The translations under genes and the position numbers were made by a program. A stretch of DNA of 31,130 nt from CAZNNH01 sp964574335 (lineage in GTDB: Bacteria; Acidobacteriota; Vicinamibacteria; Fen-336): assembly GCA_964574335.1 (NCBI GenBank), contig CAZNNH010000063.1, forward strand, positions 1 to 31,130, in the 5' to 3' direction. The notes beneath the pieces were generated by a model. It searched no databases. It was not told the origin of the DNA and saw only the letters and a program-made list of their open reading frames with translations. This document shows, in pieces, positions 7,843 to 14,183 of this stretch; the first letter of the stretch is position 1, and each line of letters begins with the position of its first letter.

Positions 7843-8790
7843 TCAGCCGGCTTCGCTCGCGGAGCCGGGCGCGGGCCGGCCGCCGATCCGCGAGCGGTGG
7901 GTGTGGACGATCCGCCACTGGCCGTGCTTCTTGATGAAGACCTCGGTGTGGTTCCAGGCCTGGCGCCCGGCCACCGAGCCGTCCGGGCGCAGCGTGGTGA
8001 CGAGGAAGCGGTAGAAGAGCACGGCCGTCTCGCCGTGGACCTGGGCCCTCGGCTCGAGGATCTCGACCACGTGGTAGCGCGTCGGGTCGGCCTGGCGGGT
8101 CATGTGCTCCTTCAGCTCGACGAGACCGTCGAGGCGGCGGGGCGTGCTCGGGTCGAAGTACGTCACCGCGGGGACGCTGATCGCGCAGAAGGCCGTGGCG
8201 TCGCCCTTGCGGTAGCGCTCCATGGTGGCCGACTCGACCGCCAACAGCTCGGCGAGGACGCCCGCGGGGGCGGTGGGGGAGGCCTCGACCGGGACCGGGA
8301 CCTCGATCCGGTCGGGGAGCTGGGCCTCGAGGTAGGACCAGTGGGTGTGGATGATCTTCCACTCGCCCTCCAGCCGGGCGTAGACCTCGGTGGTGTTCCA
8401 GGGGGCGTAGCGCTCGACGGTCCCGTCCGGCTTGCGAGTGGTGCCGCGGTAGTTGTAGGTCAGGACCGCCACGTCGCCGTAGACCGGGGCCTTCGGGCGC
8501 GCGTACTCGGAGCCGCCGTAGGAGATCTTGCCCTTCAGGGGCTCGAGATACTGCGTGTACGCCTCGTGGCCGACGATCGGCCGGGTCAGACCGGGGTCGA
8601 CATAGGTGACCTCGGGCGCCGCGATCTCGGCCCAGCCCATCGGGTCGCCCTGCCGCCAGCGCTCCATGGCCCCGTCCTCGAGGCGCATCAGCTCCTGCAG
8701 GACGGGGTCCGGGTCGTCAGCGCTCTCGCCGGCGATGGCCAGCGCCACGACGGCGGCCAAACCCAGGGACAGCATCGTGCGTGTCTTCAT
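7843..8790 (-). CDS. Exported protein with two SnoaL/DUF4440-like domains
   Basis: A 315-aa protein with an N-terminal signal peptide (MKTRTMLSLGLAAVVALAIA). Two similar NTF2-like halves follow, roughly residues 28-155 and 175-300. Matching landmarks are ELMRLEDGAMERWRQGD versus ELLAVESATMERYRKGD, APEVTYVDPGLTRP versus VPAVTYFDPSTPRR, WNTTEVYARLEGEWKIIHTHWS versus WNHTEVFIKKHGQWRIVHTHRS. The duplication is therefore intragenic and old. Such folds bind small hydrophobic ligands or act as isomerases or dehydratases; nothing here fixes the reaction. ATG 8790 has GGAGGA about 6 nt upstream. It follows the hypothetical gene above it by 14 bp and is probably co-transcribed with it. Confidence 0.85.
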   Translation of the reverse strand: MKTRTMLSLGLAAVVALAIAGESADDPDPVLQELMRLEDGAMERWRQGDPMGWAEIAAPEVTYVDPGLTRPIVGHEAYTQYLEPLKGKISYGGSEYARPKAPVYGDVAVLTYNYRGTTRKPDGTVERYAPWNTTEVYARLEGEWKIIHTHWSYLEAQLPDRIEVPVPVEASPTAPAGVLAELLAVESATMERYRKGDATAFCAISVPAVTYFDPSTPRRLDGLVELKEHMTRQADPTRYHVVEILEPRAQVHGETAVLFYRFLVTTLRPDGSVAGRQAWNHTEVFIKKHGQWRIVHTHRSRIGGRPAPGSASEAG

Positions 8791-8804
8791 CTCGGTTCCT
8801 CCGG

Positions 8805-9248
8805 TCAGACCTCGAACGTGCTTCGGAAGGTGGCGTCCTGAACGACCTCGCGCACGCGAGCCGCCAGGTCGCTCGGCTCGTAGAAGGGATGGTTGCGGTA
8901 GATCTCGGCGCCCAGATCCTGGTAGCCGTCGATCTCGTCGGAGCGGGCGGGCGCTACCTCGCGCACCAGGCGCAGGCGCTCGCGGGCGAAGAGCAGCTTG
9001 GCGGGGTCCANNNNNNNNNNNNNNNNNNNNNNNNNNNNNNNNNNNNNNNNNNNNNNNNNNNNNNNNNNNNNNNNNNNNNNNNNNNNNNNNNNNNNNNNNN
9101 NNNNNNNNNNTTGGCGGGGTCCATCAGCCCACACTTCTGCTCCAGGAAGCGGCTCAAGTCGCGGCGGGCGCGGGAGAGGCTCGACCAGGGCGCGGTCCCG
9201 GGCCTCCTCGTCGTCGGGCCTCGTGTTCGGTGCTTCCTCGCTTGCCAT
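8805..9248 (-). CDS. Hypothetical protein, interrupted by assembly gap 1
   Basis: Family not recognised. ATG 9248 has GAGGAG 7-8 nt upstream and starts an acidic N-terminus (MASEEAPNTRPDDEEARDR). After about 22 codons the natural-looking reading moves to another frame (SLSRARRDLSRFLEQKCGLMDPA) near 9181-9190, so a one-base insertion or sequencing error at the contig end is likely. The 13-bp overlap at the gap then joins LMDPA directly to KLLFARERLRLVREVAP. The C-terminal part continues DEIDGYQDLGAEIYRNHPFY and ends RSTFEV at 8805. The reconstructed product is about 115 aa, soluble and charged, with no signal peptide. It shares a probable operon with the SnoaL-like gene 14 bp downstream. The 100 N make any computed frame across the gap meaningless. 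Confidence 0.5.
   Translation of the reverse strand: MASEEAPNTRPDDEEARDRALVEPLPRPPRLEPLPGAEVWADGPRQXXXXXXXXXXXXXXXXXXXXXXXXXXXXXXXXXXDPAKLLFARERLRLVREVAPARSDEIDGYQDLGAEIYRNHPFYEPSDLAARVREVVQDATFRSTFEV
9011..9110. other. Scaffold gap 1 (100 N) with 13-bp flanking overlap
   Basis: Exactly 100 N, the usual placeholder for a gap of unknown size. TTGGCGGGGTCCA occurs immediately before (8998-9010) and immediately after (9111-9123). Removing the N run and one copy gives one continuous reading (…LMDPAKLLF…) on the minus strand, so the two contigs very likely overlap. Confidence 0.9.
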
Positions 9249-9344
9249 GGCGCTGCTCCTCGAGCACGTGGCGCGAGCGCCTCGTGCCTCGCTCAGTTGG
9301 ACACCCACGACGGCGAAGTGTGACAGACCACAGGGTTGGACCGG

Positions 9345-9535
9345 CTACGCCGGCTGCCGAGGTGCGCCCGAGCCGACCGACGCCCGCTCGAAGTCGGCCT
9401 CGACAAAGCCACGGATCCGTGCCCGCAGCTCCGGAGCGAGGGGCAGCGTCAGGAGACGCTCGGCCACAACGGTCCGCTGGACTCGGCGATCCTCGACGCC
9501 GAGCGGATCAGGTGCTCGAGCTGGGCGCGGGTCAC
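9345..9535 (-). pseudogene. Gutted nucleotidyltransferase-like gene (remnant)
   Basis: GTG 9535 overlaps the stop of the upstream gene (GTGA) and opens VTRAQLEHLIRSASRIAES, which looks like the conserved N-terminus of small nucleotidyltransferase-like proteins (DUF6036-type, from memory: 'MTRAQLEHLIRAAG...'). The frame then stops at 9449 after 28 aa. In another frame the C-terminal part of such a protein appears: VEDRRVQRTVVAERLLTLPL, then APELRARIRGFVEADFERA, to TAG at 9345. About 130 residues expected between them, including the nucleotidyltransferase core, are missing. Internal deletion plus frameshift is the simplest reading. Alternatively these are unrelated short frames; family identity is unverified. 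Confidence 0.45.
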
Positions 9536-9986
9536 GAGGCCATCCGCTCGCGAACTCCCCGCCAGACGCGCAACCGCGTTTCTGGGTCGATCACCCCGAC
9601 GAAGGGCGTGCACTGGCGGAGCGCCCGGGCCCTCTCCCCCGGGTCGGTGAGGACGCCGATCAAGTGCTCGAGGGGGCCGTCCAGCAGCTCCTCCCAAGCG
9701 CTCGCGTAGGCCGGGTTCATGGGGCCCTCGGCACGCCAGGCCGCAACTTGTCGACGGCCCGTCCGACCAGCGTCGGGTCCTCACGAAGGCGGGCGGCCAC
9801 CAGGCGGTGAATCTCCAGGCTGCGGGCTTCGGCGAGACCGTGACCAGCCACGGGTACGGCATCCTGCTGCTGCCGATCCAGCTCGTCGATCAGTCGCTGG
9901 ACCTCGGCGGGAGCGCGGCCTCCTGCGCCCAGGACCTCTCGAAGGGCGGCGAGCTGTGCGGCGGTCAGGCTCGACATGCCCTTCAT
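9532..9986 (-). pseudogene. Small regulator-like gene split by a frameshift
   Basis: The first part, from ATG 9986 (GGAGG 3 nt upstream; ATG 9977 also possible), encodes 89 aa with LEIHRLVAARLREDPTLVGR and ends at 9717. The second part reads, in the next frame, WRAEGPMNPAYASAWEELL and ALRQCTPFVGVIDP, ending RERMAS at 9532. Joining AVDKLR to WRAEGP at about 9739-9740, where one base seems lost, gives a single ~150-aa protein of a kind I recall next to DUF6036-type genes, as a possible antitoxin-like partner. The ATG at 9720 overlapping the first stop (ATGA) could mimic a normal operon, but the conserved text begins upstream of it. A sequencing error near a contig end cannot be excluded. Confidence 0.5.
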
Positions 9987-10045
9987 TCTCCTCCAGTCGG
10001 GGGCCCAGGTCAGCCACCCGGTGGCGGCGCCCCCCCACGGCGGGC

Positions 10046-10077
10046 CGGTCGTACCATCCCAGGGTAGACTACGACCG
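10046..10077. promoter_or_regulatory. Inverted repeat between divergent genes
   Basis: CGGTCGTA (10046-10053) and TACGACCG (10070-10077) are perfect 8-bp arms around a 16-nt centre, in the 167-bp region between the decayed minus-strand locus and the SMP-30-like gene. It may be an operator for either side; no clear -35/-10 pair was seen. Confidence 0.35.
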
Positions 10078-10153
10078 CGTATGACGAGCCAGCACGACGC
10101 CGTGGCTGGGAGCTGCAGAATCCCCGTCGGGAGCGGGATCGAAGGAGGCTGGA

Positions 10154-11230
10154 ATGCCGCATCGCTGGGTTCTCTCGATGGTCGTCCTCGTCTCGTCCTG
10201 GGTCGCGGGCGGGTGCCGCGCCGCGGAGACGGCCACCCCGGCACCGCCACAGGCCGTGGTCGAGGACCTCTCGAAGTCCACGGCGCCCGACGAGCTGCGG
10301 CTGGACCTTCCCGGCTTTTTCCCTGAGGGGATCGCCTACGATCCCGCGAGCCGCCGCTTCTTCCTGGGGAGCCTCCGCCAGAACCGCATCGTCCAGGTGG
10401 CCACGGATGGGTCGGTCAGCGACCTCGTCGGCCCCTGCCAGGATGGCCTGCTGGGTGTGGTGGGCCTCAGGGTGGATCCGGTCCGACGAGAGCTCTGGGC
10501 GTGCAGCGCGTACGACCCGAAGGGCCCCGAGTGTGGGGTCGAGGCCGACAAGACCGGGCTGTTCAAGTTCAGCCTCGAGGACGGCCGGCTGCTCGGCAAG
10601 TGGCTGGTGAAGAAGCCGGACGAGAAGTACCTGTTCAACGACGTGGTCGTGTCGCAGGCAGGAGACGCGTACGCGACGACCTTTGCCGGCAGCGAGATCC
10701 ACAAGGTCGACGCCTCCAGCGGAGAGATGTCGCTGCTGGCGAAGATGGAGGGCGAGGCCTGGAACAACGGGATCGCCCTGAGCCCCGACGAGAGGTTCCT
10801 GCTGATCTCCGCCAACGAGGAGATCTATCGCATGGACCTCGCGAGTCGCGAGATCGTCGAGATCATCCCCCCGGAAGGCGAGAAGCTGGGCCATGCGGAC
10901 GGGTTGTACTACCTCGAGGGAAGCCTGATCGCGGTCCAGGGGTTCAGGAAGGACGGCGTCCCGACCTGGCGGATCGCACGCTCGTGGCTGACCGACGACT
11001 ACTCGGCGGTCACCAGGATCGAGGTGCTGGCCCAGGACGATCCGGCGTGGGTGGTTCCGACGACTGCCGCCGTGGTTGGCCAGGACCTCTACCTGCTCGC
11101 CACCAGCTACCTGGACCGCATCGACACCCCGGACCCGGAGGGCGGGAGGCCAACCCACCCGGCGCAGGTGCTGGTGCAGCGTCTGCCGTTGTCCCGGGAC
11201 CGGGCGGCCGAGGCAGGCAGGGTGCGTTGA
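10154..11230 (+). CDS. SMP-30/gluconolactonase-like beta-propeller lipoprotein
   Basis: A 358-aa protein whose signal peptide ends in a lipobox (VAGGC, Cys near residue 21), so it should be lipid-anchored facing the periplasm. The rest looks like a six-bladed propeller of the SMP-30/gluconolactonase group: FFPEGIAYDPASRRFFLGSL, LFNDVVVSQAGDAYATTF, then WNNGIALSPDERFLLISAN. The acidic and Asn residues in EGIAYD, FNDVVV and NNGIALSPD fit the family's metal-site positions. Substrate unknown; lactone hydrolysis is a family-based guess. ATG 10154 has AAGGAGG 5 nt upstream. The stop overlaps the start of the ankyrin-MBL gene by one base (TGATG). Confidence 0.85.
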   Translation: MPHRWVLSMVVLVSSWVAGGCRAAETATPAPPQAVVEDLSKSTAPDELRLDLPGFFPEGIAYDPASRRFFLGSLRQNRIVQVATDGSVSDLVGPCQDGLLGVVGLRVDPVRRELWACSAYDPKGPECGVEADKTGLFKFSLEDGRLLGKWLVKKPDEKYLFNDVVVSQAGDAYATTFAGSEIHKVDASSGEMSLLAKMEGEAWNNGIALSPDERFLLISANEEIYRMDLASREIVEIIPPEGEKLGHADGLYYLEGSLIAVQGFRKDGVPTWRIARSWLTDDYSAVTRIEVLAQDDPAWVVPTTAAVVGQDLYLLATSYLDRIDTPDPEGGRPTHPAQVLVQRLPLSRDRAAEAGRVR

Positions 11231-12567
11231 TGAAGGCCGCGGGAGTCGTCGTCTGTGCCCTGGTGACGTGGCTGTGCCCGGCGAGCTGGAGTGCCGCCCA
11301 GCCGGTGCTCGAGGCCGCATCGAGCGGTGACCTGGCCAGAGTCCAGGAGATCCTGGCCGGCGAGCCGGCCCAGATCGCCGTGACCAGCCAGAGCGGCAAG
11401 TCGGCGCTGCACGCGGCGGCGCAGGCCGGTCACGCCGAGGTCGTGGACCTGCTGCTATCCAAGGGCGCCCAGGTCGACCTGGGCAACGTCATCGGCGAGA
11501 CCCCCCTCCACTACGCGGCGGGGATGGGGCACGTCGGGGCGGTGAGGTGCCTCCTCGAGCACGGCGCCCGGACCACGGCCCGCAGCGTCGAGGGGAACAC
11601 GCCCCTGCACTACGCGGCCCTTGCGGGCCGCCCGGAGGTGGCCCAGGCGTTGCTCGAGGCCGGCGCGGACGTGAATGCCCGCAACCACTACGGCAACACG
11701 CCCCTGGACCTCGCCCTGGCGAACGGCCAGCAGGAGCTGGCCGATCTGCTGGTCGCCGCGGGTGGAGAGCCGATTGCCATCCGAGCCCCGGAGGTGCTGC
11801 CGCTCTCGGGCGGCGTGTCTCGCATCCTGTTCGACTTCGGCGACGCCTCGAACATCGTGGTCGCCAAGGGCGACGAGGGGTTCCTGCTGGTCGACACGGG
11901 GTTCACCTCGAGGGCGGTGGGAGAGCTGCGCAAGGCTCTGCAGGGGCTCGGCGGCGGCGAGGTGCGGTACATCATCAACACCCACCTGCATCGTGACCAC
12001 GTGGCCGGCAACGACATCGGCGGCGACCGGGCGGTGCGAATCGACTACGGCAGCCTGGATCGGCTGGCCGCCGAGGGCGTGCTTCGTCAAGGCAGCGCCG
12101 AGCCTCTGGGGACCTACTTCAGCCTGGACTTCGGCGGCGAGGAGGTGCGGCTGATTCCCCACCCGGGGCTCCACACCGCGGACGACCTGATCGTCCACTT
12201 CACCCGCTCCGGAGTGGTCCACATGGGGGACCTGCTGATCCCCCACACGTTCCCGTCGATCACCCGCAAGGTCGACGACTACCTGGCCTTCCTGGACCAG
12301 GTGGTCGGCAGCTTCCCGGAGACCACTGTCTTCGTCGGCGGCCACGGCCCCGTGTGCGGGCGGGTCGAGGTGGCCCGCTACCGGGACATGCTGGCCCGGG
12401 CGGCGGCGATCATCAGAGAGCAGCTCGAGCGGGGCCTGGCCCCCCGGGACATCTGCGAGTCCGGGGCACTCCGCGCCTACGAGGAGTGGGGGAGAGCGAT
12501 CCCGATCCTGAGCTCGCGCTACTTCGTCGACGCGGTCTACAACACCTCGAAGGATGCCCGTGACTGA
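11230..12567 (+). CDS. Exported ankyrin-repeat / metallo-beta-lactamase fusion
   Basis: A 445-aa protein. Residues 1-23 are a signal peptide (ending WSAAQ). About four ankyrin repeats follow to ~residue 175, with the typical GKSALHAAAQAGHAEVVDLL, GETPLHYAAGMGHVGAVRCL, GNTPLHYAALAGRPEVAQAL and GNTPLDLALANGQQELADLL. The rest is a metallo-beta-lactamase fold: GFLLVDTG, the metal motif THLHRDHVAGN, HTADDLIVHF, VHMGDLL and a late GGHGPV. The MBL half resembles periplasmic hydrolases of the SoxH/quinoprotein-relay type; substrate unknown. ATG 11230 overlaps the stop of the propeller lipoprotein, so the two are coupled and probably act on the same class of compound or partner (inference). Confidence 0.9.
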   Translation: MKAAGVVVCALVTWLCPASWSAAQPVLEAASSGDLARVQEILAGEPAQIAVTSQSGKSALHAAAQAGHAEVVDLLLSKGAQVDLGNVIGETPLHYAAGMGHVGAVRCLLEHGARTTARSVEGNTPLHYAALAGRPEVAQALLEAGADVNARNHYGNTPLDLALANGQQELADLLVAAGGEPIAIRAPEVLPLSGGVSRILFDFGDASNIVVAKGDEGFLLVDTGFTSRAVGELRKALQGLGGGEVRYIINTHLHRDHVAGNDIGGDRAVRIDYGSLDRLAAEGVLRQGSAEPLGTYFSLDFGGEEVRLIPHPGLHTADDLIVHFTRSGVVHMGDLLIPHTFPSITRKVDDYLAFLDQVVGSFPETTVFVGGHGPVCGRVEVARYRDMLARAAAIIREQLERGLAPRDICESGALRAYEEWGRAIPILSSRYFVDAVYNTSKDARD

Positions 12568-12585
12568 CCGCCCGGGATCCAGCGT

Positions 12586-12610
12586 GGGGTCAGGTCTAGA
12601 CTCTTGACTT
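12586..12610 (-). repeat. 25-bp dispersed repeat, copy 1 (inverted)
   Basis: Reads GGGGTCAGGTCTAGAC then TCTTGACTT on the plus strand. It is the reverse complement of the copies at 13346 and 16636 with one mismatch in 25. The core GTCTAGAC is itself a palindrome. It lies 18 bp after the ankyrin-MBL stop and 33 bp before the methyltransferase. Confidence 0.85.
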
Positions 12611-12643
12611 GTCCGGCGTGAAGGTCCTGCCCGCCCGAATGAG

Positions 12644-13333
12644 ATGAGCGACAACGCCACCCCCCACAGGGCCACGGAGTACGACGCGAGCGTCCGGAAG
12701 ACGATCCCCTTCTACGAGACGATCCAGCGTGAGGTGGTCGACCTGGTCGGGACCGTCCGGCCCGATGTCGGGTGCTGGCTGGACACGGGCTGTGGCACCG
12801 GCTTCCTGCTCGAGCTGGCGCTCCCGCAGTTCCCACGGACGAGGTTCCTGGCCGCCGACCCGTCGCCCGGCATGCTGGAGCAGGCGCAGGCACGGCTGGC
12901 CGCGGCCGGGGAGATCCGGGTGCGGTTCCTGGAACCCGCCGGCAGCGCGGGGCTGGCCGCCGGGATCGGCGAGGAGCGGCCCCAGGTGATCACGGCGGTG
13001 CTGTGCCATCACTACCTGCGTCGGGAGGGGCGGCGCGAGGCGACCCGCGCCTGCTTTGGGCTGCTGGAGACGGACGGCCTGTTCGTGACCTTCGAGAACG
13101 TGACGCCACGGACCGACCGGGGGGTGGAGATCGGGCGCGAGCGATGGAAGCGGTGCCAGGTGGGGATGGGCCGCTCGGAGGCCACGGTAGCGCAGCACCT
13201 GACACGCTTCGGGACCGAGTACTTTCCCGTCACCGTGGAGGACCACGTGCGGCTGCTGGAGGAGACCGGCTTCCGAACGGTCGAGCTGCTCTGGCGCTCG
13301 CAGATGCAGGCCGGGTTCTACGCCATCAAGTAG
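12644..13333 (+). CDS. Class I SAM-dependent methyltransferase
   Basis: A 229-aa soluble protein. SAM-binding motif I is LDTGCGTGFLLELAL (near residues 43-57), followed by an acidic motif II (FLAADPSPGMLEQA) and a post-motif region around VITAVLCHHYL. This is the UbiE/ArsM-like methyltransferase superfamily, but the acceptor substrate cannot be read from sequence. ATG 12644 gives the best N-terminus; there is no good Shine-Dalgarno site, and ATG 12639 is out of frame. It stands alone between two inverted copies of a 25-bp repeat (12586-12610 and 13346-13374), the right one only 12 bp after the stop, which suggests the gene and repeats may have arrived or moved together. Confidence 0.85.
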   Translation: MSDNATPHRATEYDASVRKTIPFYETIQREVVDLVGTVRPDVGCWLDTGCGTGFLLELALPQFPRTRFLAADPSPGMLEQAQARLAAAGEIRVRFLEPAGSAGLAAGIGEERPQVITAVLCHHYLRREGRREATRACFGLLETDGLFVTFENVTPRTDRGVEIGRERWKRCQVGMGRSEATVAQHLTRFGTEYFPVTVEDHVRLLEETGFRTVELLWRSQMQAGFYAIK

Positions 13334-13345
13334 CGACGGGCCGTT

Positions 13346-13374
13346 CGCAAAGTCAAAAGTCTAGACCTGACCCC
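13346..13374 (+). repeat. 29-bp dispersed repeat, copy 2
   Basis: CGCAAAGTCAAAAGTC plus TAGACCTGACCCC, identical over 29 bp to 16636-16664 and inverted relative to 12586-12610. It lies between the methyltransferase and HAD genes, about 38 bp before the HAD start. The pattern recalls the GGGGTCAGGTCTAGAC-type REP sequences associated with IS200-like (RAYT) transposases; no such transposase is in the window. Confidence 0.88.
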
Positions 13375-13411
13375 GGATCGGGTAGGCTTACGGGGACATG
13401 GGGAGGGCAAC

Positions 13412-14173
13412 GTGATCATCGGCGACGGGAAGGTCGACTGGAGAGGCTTCGGCGCGGTCCTGTTCGACCTCGACGGCGTGATCACCGCCACCGCGACGGT
13501 TCATTCCGCGGCCTGGAAGAAGATGTTCGACGAGTTCCTGGTGAAGCACGCCGAGCGGACCGGGACCCGGTTCGTGCCCTTCGACATAGACGGCGACTAC
13601 AAGCCCTACGTGGACGGGCGGCCGCGCTACGACGGCGTCGCCAGCTTCCTGCGCTCCCGCGGCATCGACCTGCCCCGTGGCGAGCCGTCGGACCCGGCGG
13701 GGCGCCTGACGGTGTGCGGCCTCGGCAACCGCAAGAACGAGCTGATCCAGGAGGTGCTGGCCAAAGACGGCGTCGAGGCCTACGAGGGCTCCGTGAAGCT
13801 GGTCCGCTACCTTCGCCGGGTCGGCGTGCGCCAGGCAATCGTCTCGTCGAGCAAGAACGCCGAGGCGGTGCTCCGCGCCGCCGGCCTCCTCGACCTGTTC
13901 GAGACCCTCGTCGACGGCGTGGTGGCGGCGCGGATGAAGCTCCCCGGCAAGCCCCGCCCGGACACGTTCCTGGAGGCGGCCCGCCGGCTCGAGGTGGAGG
14001 CGAAGCAGGCGGTGGTGGTGGAGGACGCCCTGGCCGGGGTGCAGGCCGGGAGGAGCGGCGGCTTCGGCCTGGTGATCGGGGTCCTCCGCGAGGGCGAGGC
14101 CGAGGGCCTGAGGCAAGCGGGCGCGCACCTGGTGGTCGACGACCTCGGCCTGCTGGTGCCCCCGACGACCTGA
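13412..14173 (+). CDS. HAD hydrolase, beta-phosphoglucomutase family
   Basis: A 253-aa cytoplasmic HAD enzyme. Motif I is LFDLDGVIT with nucleophile D19 and acid/base D21. Motif II is AIVSSSKN, the lysine is in LPGKPRPDTFLEAA, and the acidic motif IV is VVVEDALAGVQAG. A helical cap lies between motifs I and II. Beta-phosphoglucomutase converts beta-glucose 1-phosphate to glucose 6-phosphate. The GH65 phosphorylase starts 10 bp downstream and would make that substrate, which supports this over a generic phosphatase. Start GTG 13412 has GGGAGGG 5 nt upstream (family name pgmB would fit, left out as other HAD roles remain possible). Confidence 0.87.
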   Translation: MIIGDGKVDWRGFGAVLFDLDGVITATATVHSAAWKKMFDEFLVKHAERTGTRFVPFDIDGDYKPYVDGRPRYDGVASFLRSRGIDLPRGEPSDPAGRLTVCGLGNRKNELIQEVLAKDGVEAYEGSVKLVRYLRRVGVRQAIVSSSKNAEAVLRAAGLLDLFETLVDGVVAARMKLPGKPRPDTFLEAARRLEVEAKQAVVVEDALAGVQAGRSGGFGLVIGVLREGEAEGLRQAGAHLVVDDLGLLVPPTT

Positions 14174-14183
14174 GAGGAGAACG

